Source: JAFKFJ01 sp963786445 (GTDB lineage: Bacteria > Pseudomonadota > Alphaproteobacteria > Acetobacterales > Acetobacteraceae). Taken from it: 64,000 nucleotides of DNA. The stretch's first letter is position 1. Each line of letters begins with the position of its first letter. Under the pieces are notes generated by a model. The model did not search any database. It was not told the DNA's origin and was given only the letters and a program-made list of their open reading frames with translations. The position numbers were made by a program, and so were the translations under genes. The stretch lies in NCBI GenBank assembly GCA_963786445.1, contig CAWAZU010000037.1, positions 11,496 to 75,495 of the forward strand, read 5' to 3'. Below are positions 34,729 to 43,063 of the stretch, piece by piece.

Positions 34729-36246
34729 CTAGGCAAGGTAGCACTGCGCGGCGATGCGCGCCTCCGTCAACGCCTCGCCGCCCAGTTCGCCGGCGATCTC
34801 GCCGTGGCGGAAGATCAGGACGCGGTGGCAGAGGTGGGCAAGCTCGTCGTATTCGGCGGAGGCGATCAGGACCGCCGTGCCGGAGGCCGCGATGTCCGCG
34901 ATCTTCTGCAGCAGCTGCCGCCGCGAGCCGACGTCCACGCCCTGCGTCGGCTCGTGCAGCAGCATCGCCAGCGGATCGGTCCGCAGCCATTTCCCCAGCA
35001 GCGCCTTCTGCTGGTTGCCGCCGCTCAGCGTGCGCAGCCGCCGGTCGGGATCGGCGGGGCGCACATCGAGCATGTCGAGCACAATCTGCACCGCCCGTCG
35101 TTCGGCCCGATGGTGCAACCAGCCATTCCGCATGAAGCGGCCGCCGTCCGTCATCGCGACGTTCTCCAGCAGCGTCGCGTTGGGGATGCCGCTCTGGCGC
35201 TGCCGGTCGGCCGGCAGCAGCGCCATGCCGGCTTCGATGGCCCGCTCCGGCGTGAGACCGGGGAGCGGCCGGTCCCCGACCCGCACGGTGCCGCCGCTCG
35301 CGCGCTCCGCGCCGAACACGAGGTAGGGCACCTCGTCGTGTCCCATGCCGAGCAGGCCGGTCAGGCCGAGGATTTCGCCTGCGTGGACATCGAAGGTGGC
35401 GTTGCGCACCATGCGGCCGCAAAGTCCCTCGACACCGAGGACGCGCCGGCCGCACGCCGCCGTGCGGGCGGGATACAGCGTCTCCAGCTCACGGCCCAGC
35501 ATTGCCGCGACGAGTTGCCGCGCGCTCGTCTGCGCGGTCGTGACGGTCTGCACCAGCTGCCCGTCGCGCAGCACCGAAACCCGGTCGGCGATCTCCATGA
35601 TCTCGTCGAGCCGATGGCTGACGAAGATCACCCCGGACCCGCGCCGCGCCACATCCCGCATGGCGCCGAACAGGGTCTTGACCGACGGCGCAGGCAGGAA
35701 GGCGGTCGGCTCGTCGAGCACCAGGACGTCGCCGCGCCCGTGGTCGAGGTCCTGCATCGCGCGCGCGAAACCGAGCAGGGCGCGCTCGGCCGCCGGCACG
35801 TCGCGGACGCGCGTATCGGGATCGATGTCCAGCCGCATCGCGGCGAGCGTCTCCCGTGCCGCCCGCCGCTCCTCCGGCCAGCGCACGCGGCCGTAGGACG
35901 TCGTCCGGTATCGTCCGGCGCGCAGGTTCTCCAGCACCGTCATGGTGCCGACGACGCCCACGTCCTGATGCAGGAAATGAAGCCCGAGCCGCCGCGCGTC
36001 CCCGGGCCGGATCGGCAGGGGGACGCGCTCGCCGCGCAGCGCGACGCTGCCGCGGTCGGGCGCGTGATAGCCCGACAGCAGCTTGATGAGCGTGGACTTG
36101 CCGGATCCGTTCTGGCCGATCAGCGCGTGGATCTCGCCCGTGCGGACATCGAGATCGACCGACGACAGCACCCGCACGCCGCTGAAGCTCTTGGTAAGGC
36201 CGCGGAGTTCCAGCAGGGCGGGCCGACGGTCCGGCATGGCCGGCAT
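34729..36246 (-). CDS. Sugar-type ABC transporter ATPase with two domains (RbsA/MglA-like)
   Basis: 505 residues with two nucleotide-binding domains in tandem. Domain 1 has Walker A GQNGSGKST and Walker B VLVLDEPTAFL, but a poor signature (VPAAERALLGF). Domain 2 has a degenerate Walker A (GLTGLLGMGHDE), as usual in this family, and a good LSGGNQQKALLGKWL with LLHEPTQGVDVG. It ends the operon permease, binding protein, ATPase. The substrate class (sugars, AI-2 or similar) is inferred from the family only. Confidence 0.9.
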   Translation of the reverse strand: MPAMPDRRPALLELRGLTKSFSGVRVLSSVDLDVRTGEIHALIGQNGSGKSTLIKLLSGYHAPDRGSVALRGERVPLPIRPGDARRLGLHFLHQDVGVVGTMTVLENLRAGRYRTTSYGRVRWPEERRAARETLAAMRLDIDPDTRVRDVPAAERALLGFARAMQDLDHGRGDVLVLDEPTAFLPAPSVKTLFGAMRDVARRGSGVIFVSHRLDEIMEIADRVSVLRDGQLVQTVTTAQTSARQLVAAMLGRELETLYPARTAACGRRVLGVEGLCGRMVRNATFDVHAGEILGLTGLLGMGHDEVPYLVFGAERASGGTVRVGDRPLPGLTPERAIEAGMALLPADRQRQSGIPNATLLENVAMTDGGRFMRNGWLHHRAERRAVQIVLDMLDVRPADPDRRLRTLSGGNQQKALLGKWLRTDPLAMLLHEPTQGVDVGSRRQLLQKIADIAASGTAVLIASAEYDELAHLCHRVLIFRHGEIAGELGGEALTEARIAAQCYLA

Positions 36247-36266
36247 CGGCCCTGTCGCGCCCCCGT

Positions 36267-37397
36267 CTATGGCAGGCCCCAGAGCTTGCGGTACTCGGCG
36301 ACGAAGTCGCCGCCGAACAGCGCGTTCTCGTCGTTGGACACGTTCTCCAGGTTCGCCTTGACGAACAGCCGCAGCGGAATCTGCTCATCGACGGCCGTCA
36401 GGCCGAGCATCCCGCGCGCCACCTCGTCGATCGCCGCCCAGCCGCACCACACGTCCGGCTCGCCCACGTCCGCGACCTGCACGTTGCCCTGGCGGATCCA
36501 GTTCAGATTGCCGTCCACGGCATCGGACCCGACGACCGCGGGCGGGTTGCTGAGATTGGCGGCCTTGATCGCCGGCACGATGTAGATCGCCTGCGCGTCG
36601 TAGGTCGGCAACACCGTGGTCACGTCGGGATCGCGCCGCAGCAGCGTCTGCGCCATCTGCCCGAGCCGCACGCCGAGATTGCCGACCTGGGTGTCCTGCA
36701 CGATGACGGTGCAGTCCGGGCACAGCGTCTTGAACTCGTGCCGCATCCCTTCGACGCGCGACACCTCGCCCGGGAACTCGTTGTCGCCGAAGATCAACAC
36801 ATGCGCCTTGCCGCCCGAACTGGCGATCGCATAGTCCGCCTGGATCTGGCCGGAGTGGTAGAACGAGATCGTCACGTGGGCGAAGGTGCCGGGCACCAGC
36901 GGCGCCGCCTTGTCGGCCGTCAGCGCATCGACCACCGGAATCTTGGCGGCGAGCGCGTCAGCGGTCGGCCCCTTCATCAGTTCCGGCGAGGCGCCGACCG
37001 TGACGATCCCGTCGGCGTGCTGGCTGACGGCCTGCGCCATGCCGCGGTTCCACTCCGACACGTCGCCCTTGCCGTCGAACAGCGTGGTACCGAGGCCGGC
37101 GACCTTCGCCGCGGCTTCGACGCCGTGGGCGATCGTGGCAACGAACGGGACCGCCATGGTCGATGTGATGATCCAGACGTGCTTGCCCTTCAGCTTGCCG
37201 ATGTCGAAGCCGGCGCCAGGGGCAACGAAGCTCGGCCGCGCCTCGGCCTTCGCGACCTCGGCCTGGGCCTGCGCAACCCCGTCGGCGGCCTGCGACGGCG
37301 CGGCCGGCAGCAGCGCCCAGGCGGCGCCGGCGGCAAGGAAGAGCATGGCGGCGCGGGCGCGGCGCCCCCACCGGATCGGACGTTTCAGCGAGCGCAT
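36267..37397 (-). CDS. Periplasmic sugar-type substrate-binding protein
   Basis: 376 residues, signal region with MLFLAAGAAWALLPAAPSQA. The core is a periplasmic-binding-protein-like sugar domain: KHVWIITSTMAVPFVATIAHGV, GDVSEWNRGMAQAVSQHADG, KAHVLIFGDNEFPGEVSR and PPAVVGSDAVDGNLNWIR. GGAGG precedes ATG 37397. A 771-residue frame reading through from the permease is an artefact of the permease frameshift. It is the middle gene of the operon. Confidence 0.88.
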   Translation of the reverse strand: MRSLKRPIRWGRRARAAMLFLAAGAAWALLPAAPSQAADGVAQAQAEVAKAEARPSFVAPGAGFDIGKLKGKHVWIITSTMAVPFVATIAHGVEAAAKVAGLGTTLFDGKGDVSEWNRGMAQAVSQHADGIVTVGASPELMKGPTADALAAKIPVVDALTADKAAPLVPGTFAHVTISFYHSGQIQADYAIASSGGKAHVLIFGDNEFPGEVSRVEGMRHEFKTLCPDCTVIVQDTQVGNLGVRLGQMAQTLLRRDPDVTTVLPTYDAQAIYIVPAIKAANLSNPPAVVGSDAVDGNLNWIRQGNVQVADVGEPDVWCGWAAIDEVARGMLGLTAVDEQIPLRLFVKANLENVSNDENALFGGDFVAEYRKLWGLP

Positions 37398-37477
37398 TCG
37401 AGACTCCCTCCTGTTGTTTCCTTGCGGCCTGTTCCGGCGACGGACGCGGATCGCCGCGTCCGTGCCGGCGAAGTCGG

Positions 37478-38582
37478 CTAGACGGCCTGCCCCCGCGCGA
37501 CCAGGCGCGCAAAGGTCACGGCGATCAGCAGGGCGATGCCGTTGAACATCTCCTGCACCCAGGACGAGGAGCCGAGCAACTCCAGGCCGGTGACGCCGGT
37601 GATCAGCAGGTAGAGCGCGACGACGGTGCCCCAGGCGTTGAAGCGGCCCGGCTTGATCGTGGTCGCGCCGAGAAAGGCGGCGGCGTAGGCCGGCAGCAGG
37701 AAGCTTGGCCCGACGGACGGATCGGCGGCGCCGAGTTGCCCGGCGGTGAAGACGCCGGCAAGCGCACTGATGGCCCCCGAGGCGATGAAGGCGCCGAAGC
37801 GCAGCCGGTCCACGCGCAGCCCGACGAGTCGCGCCGCCTCCCGGCCTTCCCCCACGAAGTAGAGGTTCCGCCCGAGCGGCGTGTGCTCGTAGACGTACCA
37901 GAGCAGGAACGAGAGCGCAAACGCCAGGTAGACCGGCACGGGAAAGCCGAAGACCCGGTGCTGCACGAAGGTGCTGAGCGGCGGCGCGACCGTGTCGAGG
38001 ATCTGCCCGCCGGAGACGGCCAGCGTCAGGCCGGTGAGAATCGTCGAGGTGCCGAGCGTGCCGATGAAGGCGTTGACGCCGACCCGGACGACGAAAAACC
38101 CGTTGAGCGTCCCGGCCGCCACGCCGACCAGGATGGTGGCGACGACCACGGCCGCCGAGCGGCCAGTGCATCTCGCCGGTGAAGAAGGCGGTCAGCACCG
38201 CGGCGGCGCCAAGCATGGAGCCGATCGACAGGTCGAACTCCCCGGTGGTGAGCGGCAGGGTCAGGCCGAGGGCGAGGATCATCAGCACGGCCTGCGAACT
38301 GACGATGGTCCGCATGTTGCCGAGCGTGAAGAAGGTCCGCGGCAGTAGAATGGAGAAACCGACGAGGAAGGCGGCGAGCGCGATCACCACGGCATAGCGG
38401 TAAACGATCAGGCGCATCGCCGGCCCGCGCTTCCGCCCGCCCCCGTCCGGCCGGACGCCCGCCCCGAGCGGATGCGCGAGCGTGTCCTCGAGCGCCGCCC
38501 CGGCCGCGCCGCGTGGACGCCGTCTCCCCTCATCCCGGCCGTTGCCGCGGTCCTGCTGCATGCGACCAACGATGCCTTGCAT
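37478..38582 (-). pseudogene. Sugar-type ABC permease (RbsC-like) split by a one-base frameshift
   Basis: The N-terminal half (YRYAVVIALAAFLVGFSILLP, LGLTLPLTTGEFDLSIGS) reads in one frame to MHWPLG near 38160. The continuation VVVATILVGVAAGTLNGFFVV, then GVNAFIGTLGTSTILTGL, is in the next frame and runs to a normal end. The span is 3n+1 bases. The switch can be placed in the run CTCGGCGG, where one G appears extra. Everything else looks functional, so this may be an assembly error. If real, the importer is dead. The start is uncertain between 38582 and 38417. Confidence 0.8.
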
Positions 38583-38639
38583 TCGCGATCCGACGCCAGC
38601 TAATATATTACCACCATATCAGAGACCGCCTCAAGCGCA
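38583..38639. promoter_or_regulatory. Short divergent promoter region with A/T-rich tract
   Basis: Only 57 bases separate the importer (leftward) and the lyase operon (rightward). They contain CTAATATATTACCACCATAT (38600-38619), strikingly A/T-rich for this sequence and partly palindromic. Both promoters and a shared operator must fit here. The GntR regulator encoded in the right-hand operon is the obvious candidate to bind. Confidence 0.4.
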
Positions 38640-39485
38640 ATGACGTGTCTGATGTTCACGCCCGCCCTGCGCAGTGACCGCGCCCTCAAGGCGTGGTCGT
38701 ACGGCGTCGATTCGGTCATCCTCGACCTCGAGGACGCGGTGCCGGCGGATCGCAAGGACGAAGCGCGGGCCGCGGCTGCGTCCCTGCTCGGCACGCTGGC
38801 GAAGCCCTGGACGGTGCGCATCAACGACCTCGCATCCCCGTGGTGGCGGGACGACATCGCGTCGGTGCTGCACCCCAACCTGGCCTGCCTCATGGTCCCG
38901 AAGGTGCAGTCGGCGGATATGATCTGCGCCGTCAGCGATATATTGGGGAGCCATGAGGCGCGGGTTGCCCGGCCGGAGCCGGTCCGGCTGCTGCCGATCA
39001 TCGAAAGCGTGCAGGGCCTCGCCGAGGCGCGCGCCATCGCCCGGGCGAGCCGCCGCGTCGCCGCCCTCACCTTCGGCGAGGGCGATTTCTCACTCGATCT
39101 CGGCCTCGACTGGGACCCGTTCGGCACGACGCTGACGGTGGCCAAGGTGCAGTTGGTGCTCGACTCCCGGCTTGCCGGGATCGAACCGCCGCATGCGGGC
39201 GCCTATCCGCGCCTGCGCGACGACGAGGGGCTGGAGCGAAGCTGCGCATTGGCGAAAAGCCTCGGCTTCGCCACCAAGCACTGCATCCATCCGGAGCAGG
39301 TGCCGACGGTGCGGCGCGTGTTCGCGCCGGCGCCGGCGCGGCTGGCGCAGGCGCGCGAGATCGTCGCGCGGTTCGAGGCCGCGCTCGCCGGCGGCTCCGC
39401 CGCGATCGAGGTGGACGGCGGCTTCGTGGACTATCCCGTGTATCGGCGCGCACAGCAGACGCTCAGGGATGCGGAACGGCCATGA
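38640..39485 (+). CDS. HpcH/HpaI aldolase / CitE-like lyase
   Basis: 281 residues of the CitE-like TIM-barrel family: LMFTPALRSDRALKAW, DSVILDLEDAVP (metal-binding acidic residues), VRINDLASPW, CLMVPKVQSAD, LLPIIESVQGLAEA and LTFGEGDFSLDLG. Such enzymes cleave or form C-C bonds in acyl-CoA esters (malyl-CoA, citramalyl-CoA). It leads an operon with a CoA-transferase, which could provide the CoA ester. The exact substrate is unknown. Confidence 0.88.
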   Translation: MTCLMFTPALRSDRALKAWSYGVDSVILDLEDAVPADRKDEARAAAASLLGTLAKPWTVRINDLASPWWRDDIASVLHPNLACLMVPKVQSADMICAVSDILGSHEARVARPEPVRLLPIIESVQGLAEARAIARASRRVAALTFGEGDFSLDLGLDWDPFGTTLTVAKVQLVLDSRLAGIEPPHAGAYPRLRDDEGLERSCALAKSLGFATKHCIHPEQVPTVRRVFAPAPARLAQAREIVARFEAALAGGSAAIEVDGGFVDYPVYRRAQQTLRDAERP

Positions 39486-39537
39486 ACGCGCCGTGCTGCC
39501 GCCAGGCCGCGCCCGCATTGGCGCAGGACTAGCGGCG

Positions 39538-40725
39538 ATGGGCTTGTTCAGCGGATACCGCGTGGTCGATGTCGCGACCCTGTTCGCCGGCCCGCTCGCC
39601 GCGACGCTGCTCGGTGACCACGGCGCCGAGGTGATCAAGATCGAGCACCCGCGCGGCGACGACGTCCGCCGCTGGGGCGGGCAGAAGGATGGCAAGTCGC
39701 TGTGGTGGAAGGTGATCTCGCGCAACAAGCGTTGCGCCGCGATCGACCTCAACCACCGGCAGGGCCAGCAGGCGGTCCGGGACCTGGTCGCGCACGCGGA
39801 TGTCCTGGTCGAGAACTTCCGGCCCGGCCGGATGGAGGCGTGGGGCCTGGGTTGGGAGGACCTGCACCGTCTCAACCCGCGCCTCGTGATGCTGCGCATG
39901 ACCGGGTTCGGTCAGCAGGGGCCATACAGCGGCTTCGCCGGATTCGGCACGCTGGCCGAGGCGATGAGCGGCTTCGCCGACATCACCGGGCAGCCGGACG
40001 GGCCGCCGACCCTGCCGCCCTTCGGGCTGGCCGACGGCATCGCCGGCATCGCCGGCGCTTTCGCGGTCGCCGGCGCGCTGCTCAAGCGCGAGCGCACCGG
40101 CGAGGGCGAACTGATCGACGTGGCGCTCTACGAGCCGCTGATGTGGATCCTCGGCTCCTCCCTGGTGGAGTTCGACCAGCTTGGGATCATCCAGAAGCGC
40201 AGCGGCAACCAGTCTTCCCGCTCCTCGCCGCGCAATACCTATCCGACGAAGGACGGCAAATGGATCGCGCTGTCGGCCAGCGCGGATTCGATCGCGCGCC
40301 GCGTGCTGACGGCCATCGGCCGCCCCGACCTCGCGACCCATCCCGACTACGCCACGAACCGCGAACGCATCCGTCGCCGCGACCAGATCGACGCGCTGGT
40401 CACGCAATGGACCATGAGCCTCGACCAGGCCGAGGCGCTCGCGGCGCTGCGCGCCGCAGATGCCGCCGTCGCGCCGATCTACGACGTAAGCCAGGTCGCG
40501 GCCGATCCGCATTTCCGTGCGCGCGGCAGCGTGACGACGGTGGACGATCCGGATTTTGGGCCGTTGACCATGCAGGGCGTGTTCCCGCGGGTGGTCGGCG
40601 ACCCGGCCTCGATCCGCACGACGCCGCCCGACGCGATCGGCGCGCAGACCGATGAGGTGCTGCGGGAGGTCGGCTACGACGCCGACCGGCTGGCGGCGCT
40701 GCGCCGGGACGGAGCGATCCGCTGA
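39538..40725 (+). CDS. CaiB/BaiF family III CoA-transferase
   Basis: 395 residues. Motifs include GYRVVDVATLFAGPLAATLLGDHGAEVIKIE, VENFRPGRMEAWGLGWEDL and the catalytic aspartate in GFADITGQPDGPP, then GEGELIDVALYEPL. It transfers CoA between acids without ATP. ATG 39538 has AGGA about nine bases upstream. The upstream longer frame runs inside the lyase gene and is ignored. The stop overlaps the GntR start (TGATG). Confidence 0.9.
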   Translation: MGLFSGYRVVDVATLFAGPLAATLLGDHGAEVIKIEHPRGDDVRRWGGQKDGKSLWWKVISRNKRCAAIDLNHRQGQQAVRDLVAHADVLVENFRPGRMEAWGLGWEDLHRLNPRLVMLRMTGFGQQGPYSGFAGFGTLAEAMSGFADITGQPDGPPTLPPFGLADGIAGIAGAFAVAGALLKRERTGEGELIDVALYEPLMWILGSSLVEFDQLGIIQKRSGNQSSRSSPRNTYPTKDGKWIALSASADSIARRVLTAIGRPDLATHPDYATNRERIRRRDQIDALVTQWTMSLDQAEALAALRAADAAVAPIYDVSQVAADPHFRARGSVTTVDDPDFGPLTMQGVFPRVVGDPASIRTTPPDAIGAQTDEVLREVGYDADRLAALRRDGAIR

Positions 40726-41402
40726 TGCCCGCAATCTCGCAGACCAAGACCGACCGCGCCATCCGCGAAATCCGCGCCCGCATCCTGAACCGCCAGTTGC
40801 GGCCAGGCGAGATGGTGCGGCAGGGCGCGCTCGCCAGCGAGATGCAGCTTGGCATCACGCCGGTGCGGGAGGCGCTCCTGCAACTCGCCAGCGAAGGGCT
40901 GGTGACGAAGATTCCCTATGTCGGGGTCGTCGTCGCCGACATGACCGCCGAGTCGACGCACCAGATCTACGAGGTGCGCCGGCTGCTGGAGGCGTATGCG
41001 ACGCGCCAGGCCTGCTTGCGGGCGACCGCCTCGGAGATCGCGCATTTCCGCGACGCCAACGAGCACATGGCGGCAGCACTCTCCGCCGAGGAGCCGGAAC
41101 GCTATAGGCAACTCAACCAGGATTTCCACATGGCGATCTATCGTCTGGCCGGGAATCCCGCGCTGCACGAGATCATCGCGGCGCAATGGCGGCGGTTCCC
41201 GCGCGACACGCTCGTCCTGATGGAGCACCGCATGGCACAGTCCCTCGCCGAGCACCGCAAGATCGTCGCGGCCTTCGAGCAGCGTGACGCAGGCTATGCC
41301 GAGGCGCTGATGGCGGCGCATATCGGCGCGGCGCAGCATGAGGTCGCCGCCCTGGTCACGGAGCGCTCGCCTTCTCCCGACAGCACCGGCGCCGCGCCAT
41401 GA
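40725..41402 (+). CDS. GntR-family transcriptional regulator (FadR/FCD type)
   Basis: 225 residues: an N-terminal winged helix (REIRARILNRQLRPGEMVRQ, GITPVREALLQLASEGLV) and a C-terminal all-helical FCD domain with metal ligands in DFHMAIYRLAGN and EHRKIVAAFEQRD. It is embedded in the operon with overlaps on both sides, so it is probably an autoregulator responding to a pathway acid and acting at the promoter region around 38600. Confidence 0.9.
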   Translation: MPAISQTKTDRAIREIRARILNRQLRPGEMVRQGALASEMQLGITPVREALLQLASEGLVTKIPYVGVVVADMTAESTHQIYEVRRLLEAYATRQACLRATASEIAHFRDANEHMAAALSAEEPERYRQLNQDFHMAIYRLAGNPALHEIIAAQWRRFPRDTLVLMEHRMAQSLAEHRKIVAAFEQRDAGYAEALMAAHIGAAQHEVAALVTERSPSPDSTGAAP

Positions 41403-42121
41403 GCGGCCACGGGCTTTACCGGCCGCAGGCCACCCTGCGGGACGAGGACTTCGAGCGCATCGCGCGGGCGGGATTCGGACGGCGCATGGGCATCGGCCAC
41501 CGTCCCGCCGTGCTGTGCATCGACGCGCAGCGCTACATGTTCGGCGAAGACGGGCGCGACGACGCCTATCCGTCGAGTTGCGGCCCGGAGGCCCGCCATG
41601 CGCTGCCGCGGCTGCAACGACTGCTCGACGCCGCCCGGCAGCGCGGATGGTTCGTCGTGTTCACCCGGTTCGTCATCGACGACCCGGAGGACATGGGAGT
41701 GTACGGCCGCAAGCGCGCGTTCTCCGACTCGCCGAACTGGTGCCGGCGCGGCACGCCGGGCGCCGAGATCGTGCCGGACCTGGGCCCGCGCGGCGGCGAC
41801 CGCGTGATCGTCAAGAAGAAGCCGAGCGCCTTCTTCGGCACCCCGCTCGCCGCGATGCTGATCGACCGCGGCGTGGACACCGTCATCGTCTGCGGCGGTT
41901 CCACCAGCAACTGCGTGCGGGCCACGGTGTTCGATTCCTCCTCCTACAATTTCCGCACGATCGTGGTGGCCGACGCGGTGATCGACCGCGTGAAGGCATC
42001 GCAGGAGATGAGCCTGTTCGACATGGACCGCCAGTTCGCCGACGTGATGTCGCTGGACGCGCTGCTGGAGATGGCCGGTGGCCCCGACCCGCGCGGCGGT
42101 GCGGCGCACGCGGATGGCTGA
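41399..42121 (+). CDS. Isochorismatase-like cysteine hydrolase (N-carbamoylsarcosine amidase type)
   Basis: 240 residues. The catalytic triad is recognisable: Asp in LCIDAQRYMFGEDG, Lys in VIVKKKPSAFFGT and Cys in VCGGSTSNCVRATVFD. The family hydrolyses amides such as N-carbamoylsarcosine, nicotinamide or ureidoacrylate. The start overlaps the GntR stop (ATGA). Together with the following deacetylase it points to breakdown of an N-containing ring or amide. Confidence 0.9.
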   Translation: MSGHGLYRPQATLRDEDFERIARAGFGRRMGIGHRPAVLCIDAQRYMFGEDGRDDAYPSSCGPEARHALPRLQRLLDAARQRGWFVVFTRFVIDDPEDMGVYGRKRAFSDSPNWCRRGTPGAEIVPDLGPRGGDRVIVKKKPSAFFGTPLAAMLIDRGVDTVIVCGGSTSNCVRATVFDSSSYNFRTIVVADAVIDRVKASQEMSLFDMDRQFADVMSLDALLEMAGGPDPRGGAAHADG

Positions 42122-42134
42122 CCCGGAGCGCAGC

Positions 42135-43046
42135 ATGGAACCGGCGCGCGACTTCGTCGGCTACGGGCGGCATCCGCCAAGGGTGGAGTGGCCGGACGGG
42201 GCGCGGGTCGCGCTCAGCCTCGTGCTGAACTACGAGGAGGGCAGCGAGCGTTCGTTCTGGGCCGGCGACGCCCGCAACGAGGGGCTCGGCGAGGTGCCAC
42301 GCGCCGTCGATCCATCGTACCGCGACCTCGCGACGGAATCGGTCTACGAGTACGGCAGCCGCGCCGGCGTCCAGCGCCTGCTGCGGCTGTTCGACCGTTG
42401 CCGGGTCCGCTGCACCCTGTTCGCCGCAGCGGTCGCGCTGGAGGTCAATCCCGAAATCGCCGCCTGGGCGCGCGAGTCCGGCCACGAGGTCTGCGGCCAC
42501 GGCTATCGCTGGAGCGAGGACTGGACGGTCTCGCGCGAGGAGGAAGCCGAGCGCATCCGCCTTGCCGTCGCCTCGATCGCGGCCACTGTCGGCCAGCGTC
42601 CGGTCGGCTGGTACAACCGCTGGATGCCGAGCCGGCACACGCGGGCGCTGCTGGTCGAAGAGGGCGGGTTTCTCTATGACTCGAACGCCTACAACGACGA
42701 CCTGCCCTACTACGTGACGGTCTGCGGCAAGCCGCATCTCGTGGTGCCGTACACGCTCACCTACAACGACAGTCACTACACGTACGGCCATTTCGGCGGG
42801 CCGGACGATTTCCTCGCCTATTGCAGGCGCGGCCTCGACTATCTGTGGGAGGAAGGGGCGGACGTGCCGCGGATGATGTCGATCGGCCTGCATCCGCGCC
42901 TGACCGGGCAGGCCGCCCGCGCCAGCGCGCTGCGCGATTTCATCGAATACGCGCTGGCCAAGGACCGGGTATGGATCGCCACGCGCGCTGAAATCGCCTC
43001 CTGGTGGCGCTTGCGACAACCTCCGGCTGCAGGCGTCGCGCAGTAG
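42135..43046 (+). CDS. Polysaccharide deacetylase family protein (PuuE allantoinase-like)
   Basis: 303 residues with the NodB-fold features of PuuE-type enzymes: ARVALSLVLNYEEGSERSF, CTLFAAAVALEVNPEIAAW, SGHEVCGHGYRWSEDW, FLYDSNAYNDDLPYYV and MSIGLHPRLTGQ. These relatives hydrolyse cyclic amides (allantoin) rather than sugars. ATG 42135 has GGAG seven bases upstream; ATG 42114, overlapping the previous stop, is an alternative. Last gene of the operon. Confidence 0.88.
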   Translation: MEPARDFVGYGRHPPRVEWPDGARVALSLVLNYEEGSERSFWAGDARNEGLGEVPRAVDPSYRDLATESVYEYGSRAGVQRLLRLFDRCRVRCTLFAAAVALEVNPEIAAWARESGHEVCGHGYRWSEDWTVSREEEAERIRLAVASIAATVGQRPVGWYNRWMPSRHTRALLVEEGGFLYDSNAYNDDLPYYVTVCGKPHLVVPYTLTYNDSHYTYGHFGGPDDFLAYCRRGLDYLWEEGADVPRMMSIGLHPRLTGQAARASALRDFIEYALAKDRVWIATRAEIASWWRLRQPPAAGVAQ

Positions 43047-43063
43047 GCGGTTCCATCCGGCGG

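Noticed and set aside
36267..38582. A single 771-residue permease-binding-protein fusion
   Set aside because: The middle part (Arg/Gly/His-rich) is out-of-frame permease sequence; the real permease continues in the next frame and the binding protein has its own start and ribosome-binding site.
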